Positions 1 to 10,479 of a stretch of 64,000 nucleotides of DNA are shown here, in pieces. The notes beneath the pieces were generated by a model. That model saw only the letters and a list, made by a program, of their open reading frames with translations, had not been told where the DNA came from and made no database searches. A program made the translations under genes and the position numbers. The stretch is taken from the NCBI GenBank assembly GCA_036365145.1, contig JAEOAD010000031.1, positions 7,164,001 through 7,228,000 on the forward strand. The letters are read 5' to 3'. The stretch is from Orientallactaga sibirica (taxonomy: Eukaryota > Chordata > Mammalia > Rodentia > Dipodidae). How positions within the stretch are numbered: position 1 is the first letter of the stretch; every line of letters begins with the position of its first letter.

Positions 1-206
1 TTTTTAAAAGATTTTATTTTTATTTATTTGAGAGAGAGAGAGAGAGAAAAAAAAATGGGCATGCCAGGGCTTCTAGCCACTGCAAACAAATTCCAGACAC
101 ATGCGTTACCTGTACATCTGGCTTACATGGGTACTAGGGAATTGAACCTGGGTCCTTAGTTTTTGAAGGCAAGCACCTTAACTGCTAAGCCATCTCTCCA
201 GCCCTG
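1..206 (-). repeat. DIP-type tRNA-derived SINE
   Basis: Antisense copy: T-rich/GA-rich tail first, then the body, ending in the reverse of the tRNA-like head (CTAAGCCATCTCTCCAGCCC). Reading the minus strand, the head carries the pol III A-box-like GGCTTAGC, as in B2-superfamily SINEs. Confidence 0.8.
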
Positions 207-289
207 TTTTACTTTTTTGAGTCCAAGCTGGTTTTGAATTTTTGGTCTTACTTAATTGTTTTGCATGTGTATGTGCTGTATGCATATCT

Positions 290-670
290 ATGTGTGTTAT
301 TATTTGTGCACACGTATGTGTAGGTGCATATGCACGTGTATGCATGTGCATGTGGAGGCCAGAGATCAATGTCTGGTATCTTCCTCAGTCACTTTCCATC
401 TCATTTTGGAGACAAGATCTCTAACTCAACTCAGAGCTCAGTAATGTGGTTAGACAGAGCAGCCAGCAGGCCCAAGCAACCTGGGGTTACAGGCTCTGAA
501 CACTGCATCTAGCATTTTATGTGAGTGTGGGATCTGAACTCAAGTCCTTGTGCTTATTCAGCACGTTCTTTTTTTGACAACCATCTCCTTGCCTTCCTGG
601 CCTTGGATTTTTGATTCTTCTTTTCAGCTGCCCAAGGAGCTGGGATTATAGGCCTATGCTACCAGCAGGT
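290..670 (-). repeat. Old rodent repeat remnant (TG-rich, B4-like)
   Basis: A TGTGTGCAT-rich start followed by GGAGGCCAGAGATCAA and a GGGATTATAGGC-type end. The same arrangement recurs at about 30.95-31.23 kb and 50.69-50.97 kb. Family name uncertain. Confidence 0.4.
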
Positions 671-1156
671 CCAGTTACAAAGTGTATTCATTTTAATTGA
701 AAATTAATTCACATAACATTCACCCTTATATTGTTCAGTGCTTTTAGTATATTTACAAGGTTGTAAATTATTAACAGTATTTAATTTCAATGCATCTTTA
801 TTGGCCCCCAAAGAAACCCTATACCCATCTGCGAGCAGCTATTTCTCATTCTCCCTTTACGTCAGTCCTTGGCAACCATGAATGTGCCTTCTGTGTCCAT
901 AGATTTTCCAATTCTGGACTTTCCAATTCTGGACTTTCTGTATAAATGGGATATTATATATTTGTGGCTGGTTTCTTTCAAGGTTCATCTATGTTATAGC
1001 ACAAACCAATATTTCATTCATTTTTAGGGCTGGAATATTCCATGGCATGGATATATCATTTTGTTAATCTGTTCATCAGTGGACATTGGAGGTTTTTTGT
1101 CCCCCACCTTTTGGCTAGTAATTAATTACACTTTTTTTTGTTTGTTTGTTTGTTTT

Positions 1157-1293
1157 TCAAGGTAGGGTCTCACTCTAGCTCAGGCTGACCTGGAATTCAC
1201 TATGTAGTCTCAGGGTGGCCGCAAACCCACTCTGATCCTCCTACCTCTGCCTCCTGAATGCTGGGATTAAAGGCATGTGCCACCATGCCCAGC
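1157..1293 (-). repeat. B1 SINE
   Basis: 7SL-derived sequence in reverse: GGTAGGGTCTCACTCTAG to GGCATGTGCCACCATGCCC. Confidence 0.85.
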
Positions 1294-1373
1294 TACGCTT
1301 TTTTTTTTTTTTTTTTTTTTTTAATGAACTTTCATCTATAATTTTTTTTCCTTTTGCTTTTTCTGAAGACAGA

Positions 1374-1689
1374 TGTGGTGGTTTGATTCAGGTGTCCCCC
1401 ATAAACTTAGGTATTCTGAATGCTAGGTTCCCAGCAGATGGAGATTTGGGAATTGATGCCTCTTGGAGGCAGTGTATTATAGACAGCTTCCTCTTGCCAG
1501 TGTTTGGCACACTCTCCTGTTGCTGTTGTCCACCAGATGTTGGTGAGGACATGATATCCACCCTCTGCTTATGTCATTGTTTTCCATGGAGCTTCCCCTT
1601 AAGTCTGTAAGCCAAAATAAACTTTTTTTTTCCCCACAAGCTTCTCTTGGTTGGGTGATTTCTGCCAGCAATGTGAACCTGACACAACA
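1374..1689 (+). mobile_element. MaLR/ERVL-type LTR
   Basis: 316 bp with TG at 1374 and CA at 1688-1689. It starts TGTGGTGGTTTGATTCAGG, carries an internal AAAATAAA polyadenylation-type signal near 1613 and ends CCTGACACAACA. The plan matches mammalian MaLR LTRs. What follows (TAGTACCAAGAGTGGGG) resembles the start of MaLR internal sequence. No protein is coded. Confidence 0.6.
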
Positions 1690-2412
1690 GTAAAGTTAGT
1701 ACCAAGAGTGGGGTTGCTGCTAGACACCTAACTGTGTGGCTTTGGCCTTTCTAAAAATTTTTATTTATTTACTTGCAAGCAGAGAGAGAGAGAGAGAATA
1801 GAGAGACAGACAAAGAAAGAATGAGCATGGCAGGGTTGTAGCCACTGCAAACAAACTCCAGATGCATGTGCCCCTTATGCATCTGGCTACATAGGTCCTG
1901 ACAAATCGAACCTGGGTCATTTAGCTTCACAGGCAAACACCTTAACCAAAAAGCCATTTTTTCCAGCCTGGCTTTGGCCTTTTGGAGCTGATTTTTAAGA
2001 GGAATGTGGAAGGATGTGAAACCTTAGCTAAGAGACACCTTGAAGTGCTGTAGGTACACCTTGATGAACTATTCTGTTCATAGTTGAAAGACCTAAATGC
2101 AGTAGGAACTATGTATGGACTGTTAGGTTTGGCTTATGAGGGTGAGAAAGAGCTTTGCTTGGACTGGGCTAGAAGCAGTTTGTGTGAGAGGCTTGCTGTT
2201 ATTCCTGTGTCCTGAAAACTTGCGCAGGGTTGCTTTGTGTACAAATGGACTGGTGTGAGCAGAGGGATATGGCACAGAAAGGAATATTTGGGCTGAAACT
2301 TCTGCTTATTCAGCTGCAATTATATAAAATTACAACCTTTGAGATTGGGCCAGCTGACCCACACTGGGGCAACAGGAAGAATGTAGAATCATTTGAAGGG
2401 GCTTGAGTGAAT
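1690..2412 (+). mobile_element. MaLR internal sequence, noncoding
   Basis: Continues directly from the LTR, interrupted by a SINE at 1751-1968, and stops at the L1 boundary. No open frame of note and no second LTR in the window. Confidence 0.4.
1751..1968 (-). repeat. DIP-type SINE with 14-bp target duplication
   Basis: The same 14 bases (TGGCTTTGGCCTTT) flank it at 1737-1750 and 1969-1982, proving retroposition into the MaLR internal region and fixing both SINE ends. Confidence 0.9.
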
Positions 2413-4024
2413 GAATTCTTGGATAGTTTTTTCTATTTCTATGAAGAATGCCATTGGAATTTTGATGCAGATTGCATTAAATGTGTAGATTGCTTTTGGT
2501 AAGATTGACATTTTCACAGTATTGATTCTTCCAATCCAAGAATAGGGAATGTATTTCCATTTCCTAGTGTCTTCTGCAATTTCTCACTTGAGTGTTTTAA
2601 AGTTTTCATCGCAGAGATCCTTTACTTTCTTGGTTAGGTTTATTTCAAAGTACTTTATTATTATTTTTTTATACAATTGTGAATGGGAGTGATTCCCTGA
2701 TTTCATCCTCTGTGTGTTTGTTGTTAACATATAGGAAGGCTACCTGATTTCTGTGTGTTTATTTTGTATCCTGGCTATAAGTGTTTATCAGCTCTAACAG
2801 TTTGCCGGTAGAGTCTTTAGGGTCCTTTATTTATAGAATCATATCATCTGCCAATAATAATAACTTGATGTCTTCCTTTCCAATTTGTATCCCTTTTATG
2901 TGTGTCTATTGCATTATTGCTATGGCTAACACCTCCGGTACTATATTAAATAAAAGTGGGGACAGTGTACACCCTTATCTTGTTCCTGATTTTAGTGGAA
3001 AAGTTTCAAGTTTTCTCCATTTAGTATTGTGTTGGCTGTAGGTTTGTCATAACTAGCCTTTATTGTGTTGAGATATGTTCCTTTCATTCCCAGTTTCTGT
3101 AGGACATCATGAAGGGATGTTGGATTTTGTCAAATGCTTTTTCTACACCTAATGAGTTGATCATGTGATTTTTGTCCTTCAGTCTATTTATCGGTTTGCA
3201 TATGTTGAACCATCCCTGCATCTCTGGGATAAAGCCTACTTGGTTGGGGTGAATGATTTTTCTGTTTTATATCTTGTATTCTGTTTGCCAATATTTTATT
3301 GAGAATTTTTGCATCTCTGTTTATGAGGGAGATTGGTCTGTAATTTTCTTTCTTTCTTTCTTTCTTTCTTTCTTTTTTTTTTTTTTGTTCTGCCTTTGTC
3401 TGGTTTTGGTATCAGGTGATACTGGCTTTGTAGAAGGAGTTTGGAAGGATTCCTTCCTTTTCTATTTTATAGAAAAGTTTGAGAAGCATTGGTGTTCTTC
3501 CATGAGGGTCTGGTAAAATCACCAGTGAATCCATCTGGGCCTGGACTTTTTTTAGTTGGGAGATTTTTTGATAACTGCTTGGATCTCCATACTTGTTATA
3601 GATCTATTTAGGTGGTTAATCTCATCTTAATTTAGTTTTGTTAGGTCATATAAATCAAGGAAATCATCATTTTTCACATATTTTCAAACTTAGTGGAGTA
3701 TATGTTCTTATAGTATATCTGTATGATTTTTAAAATTTCTCTGGTATCTGTTGTGATGGTGCCTTTTTCATCTCTAATTTTATTAATTTGCATCTCTTCT
3801 TTCTTTTTGTTAGATTTGCTAAGGGTTTATCAATATTGTTTATCCTCTCAAAGAACCAACTCTTTATTTCATTGATTCTTTGGAGTTTTTTGTTTGTTTC
3901 TATTTCATTAATTTCTGCCCTAATCTTTATTCTTTCTTCTCATCTACTGAATTTTGGTTTGCCTTGTTCTTCTTTTACCAAGGCCTTAAGGTGAAGCATT
4001 AAGTTGTTTACTTGCGACCTTTTA

Positions 4025-4153
4025 AATTTCTTTCTTTCTTTCTTTCTTTTTGGAATTCACTATGTAGTCTCAGGGTGACTCAAGCTCACAGTGATCCTCC
4101 TACCTCTGTTTCCCAACTGCTGGGATTAAAGGTATGTGCCACCATGCCTGGCT
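4025..4153 (-). repeat. TTTC run plus partial B1 inside the L1
   Basis: TTTC repeats then GGAATTCACTATGTAGTCTC to GTGCCACCATGCC; the B1 5' portion only. Confidence 0.75.
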
Positions 4154-4258
4154 CTAATTTCTCAATATAGGCAATTAAACCTATAAATTTCCCTCTTAGG
4201 ACTGCCTTCATTGTGACCCAAAGGTTTTGGTATGTTGTGTTCTCATTATCATTTGACT

Positions 4259-4726
4259 CTATGAATTTTTTATTTCCTTCTTGATTTCTTCATTGACCCA
4301 TTCATCATTTAGTAGCGTATTGTTTAGTTTCCATGATTTTATGCATGCTCTATAGCTTTTCTTGCTATTGATTTGTAACTTGATCCTATTGTGATCAGAT
4401 AGAATGCAAGGAATTATTTCAATTTTCCTGTATTTGTTAAGATGTGCTTTGTGTCCTAATATATGGTCTATTTTAGAGAATGTTCTGTGTGCTGCTGAAA
4501 AGAATGTATATTCTGCAGCATTTGGATGAAATGTCCTGTAGATATCTGTTAGGCCCATTTGTTCTATGACCTCATTTAATCCAGATGCATCTCTGTTTGT
4601 TTTTTGCTGGGATGACCTGTCAATTGATGAGAGTGGGGTGTTGAAGTCACCCACTACAACTGTGTTTGGTGTTATCTGTGACCTTAGTTCTAATAGCATT
4701 TGTTTGATGAAACTGGGATCCCCCAT
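4259..4726 (-). pseudogene. L1 ORF2 endonuclease fragment
   Basis: 155-codon open stretch with the APE-type endonuclease signatures GDFNTPLSSIDR, TFFSAAHRTFSKIDHILGHK and SDHNRIKL. It is the longest intact piece of the old L1 and is not a functional gene. Confidence 0.85.
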
Positions 4727-5368
4727 GTTACATGCATATATGTTTAGGATTGTAATGTCCTCCTATTGGAATGTTCCTTTAATCAATATAAAATGACCTT
4801 CCTTATCTTTCCTAACTAATGTTGGTCTGAAGTTTACCCTGTCAGATATTAGGAGGGTGACCCCTACTTGTTTTCTAGGCCCATTTGCTTGAAACACCAT
4901 TTTCCATGCTTTCACCCTAAGATGGTGTCCATCCTGTGTCTTTTGGTTGGGGCATTGAGGCCATGATATTAAGAGTTATGATTGAAAGGTGTTTATTTAT
5001 TTTTTGCTATTTTTCTTATTTTGTAGTTCTTCCAGTTTTACCTTTGCTCTCTTTTAGTAACTAGTATTGGAGTATGGTGTCTTTTTTCCAGATTCTTTAT
5101 ATGTGTGCTTTTCTTTCTCTTCAGCATGGAGGATCCTTTCAGGTATTTTCTGTAGAACTGGTTTTGTCTTCAAATATTCCTTTAGCCTGCTTTTGTTGTG
5201 GAATGTCCTTATTTCTCCATCTATTTGAATGAGTAGCTTTGCAGGATAAAGTAACCTTGGTTGAAGTTGTTATTTTTCAGAACTTGGAATACATCACTCC
5301 AAGCCCTCTGGCTTTTAAAGTTTGTGTTGAGTAATCTGCTGTGATTCTGATGGGCTGGACTTTGTAGG

Positions 5369-5650
5369 TTACTTGTTTTTTCTAACTGCTTTCAATATAT
5401 TTTCTTTGGTTTGTGTGTTTGGTACTTTGATTATAATATGGTGAAGAGCGTTTCTTTCCAGGTTTTGTCTGTTTGGTGTTCTAAAGGCTTCCTGTATCTG
5501 CATTGGCATCTCTTTCCCAATTTGGGGGAAGTTTTCTTCTATGATTTTGGTGAAAATGCCTACTGTGCCTTTAGAATGAAATTCTTCTCCTTCTACCTGA
5601 ATTCTTATGTTTGATCTTTTCATAGTGGCCCGAATATCTTGAAATTCCAA
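5369..5650 (-). pseudogene. L1 ORF1 C-terminal fragment
   Basis: Text such as GTVGIFTKIIEENFPQIGKE and MPMQIQEAFRTPNRQN matches the RNA-binding and C-terminal domains of L1 ORF1p. It is separated from its N-terminus by inserted SINEs. Confidence 0.8.
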
Positions 5651-5668
5651 TTCATACTTTCCTATTAG

Positions 5669-5712
<44 letters not shown>

Positions 5713-5859
5713 TTTTGGTTTTGTGAGGTAGGGTCTCACTCTGGTCCAGGCTGACCTGGAATTAACTATGTAGTCTCAGGGTGGCCTCGAACTCTTAGTG
5801 ATCCTCCTACCTCTGCCTCCTGAGTGCTGGGATTAAAGGTGTGCGCCACCACCCCTGGC
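5669..5859 (-). repeat. CT microsatellite plus B1 in L1 ORF1
   Basis: About 16 CT units (5672-5703), a T run, then a full antisense B1 (5716-5859). Splits L1 ORF1. Confidence 0.85.
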
Positions 5860-5949
5860 TTAGTTTGTCTTTCTCTTTGTTGGCCTGTATTAGATCTGCC
5901 ACCTGGTCTTCTGGTTTAGATATTCGGTTCTCTCCATCCAATTTTCTTT

Positions 5950-5959
5950 TAAATATGTT

Positions 5960-5998
<39 letters not shown>

Positions 5999-6199
5999 TT
6001 TGTTAGAGAGAAAGAGGTAGAGAGAGAGAAAGACAGAGGGAGAAAATGGGTATGCCAGGGCCTCCAGCCACTGCAATTGAACTCCAGATGCATGTGCCCT
6101 CTTGTGCATCTCTCTTATGTGGGTCCTGGAGAATCAAACCAGGATTCTTTCACTTTGCAGGCAAATGCCTTAACTGCTAAACCATCTTTCCACCCCTGG
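5950..6199 (-). repeat. DIP-type SINE in L1 ORF1
   Basis: A TTTA-repeat tail (5956-6000), a GAGAGA stretch and the body ending CTGCTAAACCATCTTTCC. Confidence 0.85.
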
Positions 6200-6211
6200 T
6201 GAGATTTTCTA

Positions 6212-6376
6212 GTTTTTTTTTTTTTTTTTTTTGGTTTTATGAGGTAGGGTCTCACTGTGGTCCAGGCTGACCTGGAATTAACTATGTAGTCTCAAGGTGG
6301 CCTTGAACTCTTGGCAATCCTCCTACCTCTGCCTCCCAAATGCTGGGATTAAAGGCATGCACCACCACACCCGGCG
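6212..6376 (-). repeat. B1 SINE in L1 ORF1
   Basis: Poly-T then GGTAGGGTCTCACTGTGG to GCACCACCACACCCGGC. Confidence 0.85.
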
Positions 6377-6381
6377 ATTTT

Positions 6382-6702
6382 CTAGTTTTTTAGTTTATTA
6401 ACTGTGTTTTTCATTGCTAGTATTTCTGACTGGTTTTTCTTTGTCATTTCTATTTTCTTATTCATGTCTTGTATTGACCTCCTTATTTCATTAAATTGTG
6501 TTCCTGTGTCTTCTTTGATTCCTTTGATTTCCTCTTTGATTTCTTTGAGCATATTTATAATTATTCTTTTGAAATCTTTCTCAGGCATTTTCTGTAACTC
6601 AGTCTCATTGGAGGTCATTTCTGCTGGATTCATAATTTTTGGTGGATTTATATCATCTTGATTTTTTGTGTTTCTCATATTATAATGTAGAGATTTTTGC
6701 AT
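6382..6702 (-). pseudogene. L1 ORF1 N-terminal coiled-coil fragment
   Basis: Lys/Glu/Ile-rich heptads (KRIIINMLKEIKEEIKGIKE, FNEIRRSIQDMNKKIE) as in the L1 ORF1p trimeric coiled coil. Cut by a B1 insertion at about 6376. Confidence 0.75.
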
Positions 6703-7556
6703 TTTTGATTAATTTAATGCTTGTGTTTTCTAATTATCTTCAATATTATCATATGTCTCAATCAATCTGACAGTATATATCTTCAGGGTAGGAGCTTAAG
6801 GTGCTAGGTGTGGCTCTTAAGACTCTAAGTGTTGTTTCATATCCTTAATCCTGTCAACTGGGAGGCTGAGATTTCTGGTCTGTAGAGGGTTCCTAGGTCA
6901 GCTTGTGACTGAGACTCTGCCTCAGCAAACAAGAGAAGAGGAGACAAAGACACTATAAATCATGAAACAACAAATGACAAGCCCAAAATATAGCTTATTT
7001 ATGAATGGCAATTTCCACTATCCATCAGATTTAGCACATAATTTACCCTGACATGGAAGGTGCAATTAGCACTTCTGATGCAAGCTTATATACCAGGATT
7101 TTTTGGTGGGTACTGATTTGGTGTAATTCCAGTTACCTTTTGTGATGGCTTTGGTCTTAGCTGAGCTATGCACCCTCTTTGCTGTGCTGTGGGCTCCGGT
7201 AGGCTGGCTGGGTTGGTGGATCGCTGTTCTGATTGCCTGTGCTGGGTGCTGTGTAGGTGAGTTCCCTTCCCCAGGTCTCTGGTGCTTGCTGGTGCTTGTG
7301 CTGGTGGTGGGGAGGAGGAGAGGTTGTGGATGATAGCTGAAGTTCTGCTGGTCCTTGGGATCCTCTTACTCATGAGCCACTCCGCTGGTCCGTGCCGTCC
7401 TCCCTTCACATTTCTTGAGTTTGTGAGGAGGCTAGTATGAGTGGGAAATCCCCTCACCTGGCTTTTCCTGTGGCTCAGGCCAAGCCTGGCGACTGTGACC
7501 ATGCAGACCTGGTGCCACCTACGCCGCCATCTTAACCAGAAGTCCCCCCACCCTTT

Positions 7557-7700
7557 TTATTTTCAAGGTAGGCTCTCACTCTAGCCCAGACTGACCTGAA
7601 ATTCATTATGTGGTCTCAGGTGGCCTGGAGCTCACAGTGATCTTCCCACCTCTGCCTTCTGAGTGCTCAGATTAAAGGTATGTACCACCATGCCAGGCTG
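7557..7700 (-). repeat. B1 SINE
   Basis: Diverged antisense B1 lying directly beyond the L1 5' end. Confidence 0.75.
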
Positions 7701-7740
7701 TGTGTGCATTCTTCGGGATAACTTCTAGATGCAAGATGAC

Positions 7741-7913
7741 AAGATCTGAGAAGGAGAGAGAATGGGCATGCCAGGTCCTCCAGCCACTGCAAATGAACTC
7801 CAGACACATGTGCCACCTTGTGCATCTGGCTTACATGGGTCCTGGGGAATCGAACCAAGGTCGTTTGGCTTTGCAGGCAAACCCCTTAACCACTAAGCCA
7901 TCTCTCCAGCCTG
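7741..7913 (-). repeat. DIP-type SINE, tail-truncated
   Basis: Starts in the GAGAGA part and runs to CATCTCTCCAGCC. Confidence 0.8.
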
Positions 7914-7914
7914 G

Positions 7915-8095
7915 TGTTGTTTTGTGACACAGTCTCATGTAGCCCAGGCTGGCCTCAAAGTTACTATGTAGCTGAGTATGTCCATGAACTGCTGATCCCC
8001 CTACGAATCTGAGGATAACCTTGAACTGCTGATCCTTCTACTTCCATCTGCCAACCACTTCTTGAGTGCTGAGGTCATAGGCATACACCACTTTG
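7915..8095 (-). repeat. Old B1 remnant
   Basis: GACACAGTCTCATGTAGCCC and a degenerate second half. Confidence 0.55.
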
Positions 8096-8439
8096 CCACA
8101 CTTCAGAGCAGTTTAAGAAGGTTCTCCAACCAGTTGATTTGTTCTGATCTAGGTCTCTGTGCAGTTAAAAGTAGGAGAGCTATGTGGCTGCTCTGTTTTC
8201 CATTTTGCTATTCATTTACTTATAAACGGGCAATCCTTGTGCATGGTCTTAAAAAGGAACCAATAACAAGTCACTGGTAACAAGTGGATCTTCCCTCACA
8301 CTCTCATTTCTTTGCCCTCACCCACCACATAATGCTCTCTCTGTCCTTGTGAATGTGGCTGTTTTTGGAGACAAGGTGGGTGAGTAGTTGGCATGGATTT
8401 ATAGTCCACAAATTCTAAAATTTCATATTATTATTTGTA

Positions 8440-8760
8440 ATTGTCTTGAGGCAGGGTTTCGTTTAACCCAGGCTGGCCTCCAACTCCTTGTCCAGCTGAG
8501 GATGACTGACCTTCTGATGCGTCTTTCTCCACCTCCCAAATGCTAGGACTACAGATGTGAAAAACCATTCCCAGTTTATTATTTCTTTCAAGACAGAGTC
8601 TCTTCTGTAGCCCAGTCTGTCCTAAAATTCATTCTGGAGTTATATACTCTACCTATGAACTTATCTCCCTTGGAATTCACTCTGTAGCACAGCCTGCTCC
8701 TAAATTTCCTGCCTCAGTGTCCCCAGTGCTGGCATTATAGGCTTGAGCTTTCACATTTGG
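8440..8760 (-). repeat. Two old B1 remnants
   Basis: GAGGCAGGGTTTCG (about 8450-8575) and CAAGACAGAGTCTC (about 8588-8760), both antisense and degenerate. Confidence 0.55.
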
Positions 8761-9146
8761 CTGAAATCCTTAAATATTTTCTTTTCTGAACCATTTTGTT
8801 GATTTTTTTTTCACTTTCAAATGATGGTGCTATGATTTCTTACTATACATGTCACCTTACACACTTGAGTTTCTACCGAAAGAATGCCTCTGAACAGAAC
8901 TGCCAGATCTGAGTCAGCAGTTGTCATTTTTTTTCCATAGGTATCACCAAATAGAGAAGCTGAGCTAATTTATACTGTCTCCAAGGACACATGCCTCAGC
9001 CTGTTACCCTACAGCCTCCCCTAACAGTTCACAACTTGTTACTTGCCAATCTGATAAGTGAAACACGGTACTCATTGTAGTCTGACTTTGCTGTTCTCTG
9101 ATTATGAATAAACTGGTATTTTAAGTTTAATCGCCTTTTAAACATG

Positions 9147-9172
9147 TATTATTATTATTATTATTATTATTA
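9147..9172 (+). repeat. ATT trinucleotide microsatellite
   Basis: About nine uninterrupted ATT units. Confidence 0.85.
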
Positions 9173-9174
9173 TT

Positions 9175-9525
9175 GACAGGGCCTCACTCTGTGGCCCAGG
9201 CTGTCCTGGAACTCACTATGCAGCCCAGGCTGGCTTCAAAACTCATGTATATATAATTTTTTGTTTGTTTTTTCAAGGTAGGGTTGTGCCCTAGCCCAAG
9301 TGATCTTCCTACCTTTGCCTCCTTAGTGCTGGGATTTAAAGGCGTGCACTACCATGTCCAGCTACCCTTTATTTTATTTTGTTTTTTCGAGGTAGGGTTT
9401 CACTCTAGCCCAGGCTGACGTGGAATTCACTATGTAGTCTCAGGGTGCTCTCAAACTCAGGGGATTTTCCTACCTCTGCCTCTTTAGTGCTAGGATTAAA
9501 GGTGTGCGCCACCATGGCTGGCTTA
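9175..9525 (-). repeat. Cluster of three B1 copies or pieces
   Basis: An old B1 piece (9177-9245), a B1 missing its centre (9270-9365) and a near-full B1 (9385-9523), all antisense, ending just before the MFGE8 promoter. Confidence 0.75.
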
Positions 9526-9539
9526 TGTTATTGATATAT

Positions 9540-9620
9540 TTTTGTGGTTCTGGGGATAGAATCCAAGCTCTTCAGTATGGTAGGCAAGCACTCCACCACT
9601 GAGCTACCTTTTACATTCCT
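9540..9620 (-). repeat. ID-type tRNA SINE remnant
   Basis: GTAGGCAAGCACTCCACC and ACTGAGCTACC are the reversed B- and A-box parts of an ID element. Confidence 0.55.
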
Positions 9621-9639
9621 CTTGAGCAATTTCCTGTCT

Positions 9640-9902
9640 TAGTCCACCCAGGAAGCAGGACCCAGCGGGATGCCTGGCGGGCCCTGGACCTCTACATCCC
9701 CTCCCTCTTCTCTCCCTGGTCCTCCGCAGACCCCGCCCCCTGGGCGGAGCCCGTGGGCCTGGGGGCGGAGCTGAGCGGCTTGATTTATTCCGGTCCCGGA
9801 GAGTGAAGAGCGAGAGGGAACTCCGCGGGTCCCCCAGCGGAGCCGAGCCTAGCTAGCGCGTGTGGCTGCGCTCGCGTCCCGGTTCCCGTGCCCAGCCCCG
9901 GC
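9640..9902 (+). promoter_or_regulatory. MFGE8: MFGE8 GC-rich promoter and 5' UTR
   Basis: GC content rises sharply here and remains high into intron 1 (to about 10.23 kb), as in a CpG-island promoter. Sp1-type GC boxes are visible at 9731-9740 (CCCCGCCCCC), 9742-9749 and 9761-9769 (GGGGGCGGA). An AT-rich patch (GATTTATTCC, about 9782-9791) lies just downstream and could act as a weak TATA-like element, so transcription probably starts near 9790-9830. The start site is inferred, not seen. Confidence 0.65.
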
Positions 9903-9975
9903 ATGCAGGTCCCTCGCGCGCTGGCCGCGCTGTGCGGCGCGCTGCTCTGCGCCTCCGGTCTCTTCGCCGCGTCGG
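9903..9975 (+). CDS. MFGE8: MFGE8 exon 1: signal peptide
   Basis: Codes for [16 protein letters not shown] and on to residue 24, a hydrophobic, Leu/Ala-rich secretion leader. A G at -3 gives an acceptable start context. The exon ends in phase 1 before the donor GTGAGT at 9976. Confidence 0.93.
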
Positions 9976-10447
9976 GTGAGTCCCTCGCGCCGCCCTCTCG
10001 GCCTCGCCCCTCCTCTCCGCGAGCCTCGGAAGTTCTCCGCGGCTCCCTCCCTTCTTCCATCTGCTCTGTTGACAAACTTGGGCAAAGCGCGGGACACCGG
10101 CGAGTGCCCGGGCCGCTTCCTCCCCGGGCTGCGCCCTGGCGGGAGACGCGCTCCACCTCGCCGCGCTCTGCGCTGGGGGGCCGTGATAGAGGTTTGCGCC
10201 TTGGGGCAGGGACGCGGGACACCGGATGACAACCCTGCCACCCCCAGGGATGTGATTTACACATAACAAAGGAATCCGCTGCGTCGGGCCTCTTTCTTTA
10301 TATTTTCCTCCCCTGGTCTGTAAAGTGAGGTCATTAAACTGTGCCTCCACCTGGAAGGTTCTAGCACTCTTGTTGGGATACATTTTCTCCAGCCCACTTT
10401 CTCCTCTTCTCCCTCCTAACCCCGTGTGGTTGGGTAGTTCTTTGAAG

Positions 10448-10479
<32 letters not shown>

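Larger units (their letters stand above)
2413..7549 (-). mobile_element. LINE-1, antisense, 5' end present, 3' end missing, inactive
   Basis: Read on the minus strand: the 5' tip has a YY1-type AAGATGGCGGC (7533-7523), then a 5' UTR to about 6705, ORF1 in pieces (6702-6382, 5945-5860, 5668-5369) and ORF2 with an endonuclease part (VVVGDFNTPLSS, HILGHKAHL, SDHNRIKL at 4726-4259) and reverse transcriptase remnants ([10 protein letters not shown] near 3550). The RT active-site region reads LLLLADDMIL then a stop (near 2840-2865), lacking the usual aromatic residue before ADD. Four SINEs are inserted. Sequence stops at about 2413 within RT, so the C-terminal region, 3' UTR and poly(A) are absent. 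Confidence 0.85.

Noticed and set aside
9785..10383. Several overlapping open frames of 110-180 codons on both strands at the MFGE8 start
   Set aside because: Arg/Pro/Ala-rich translations of a CpG island, expected by composition. Only the short exon-1 frame has a start, leader and donor that fit the gene.
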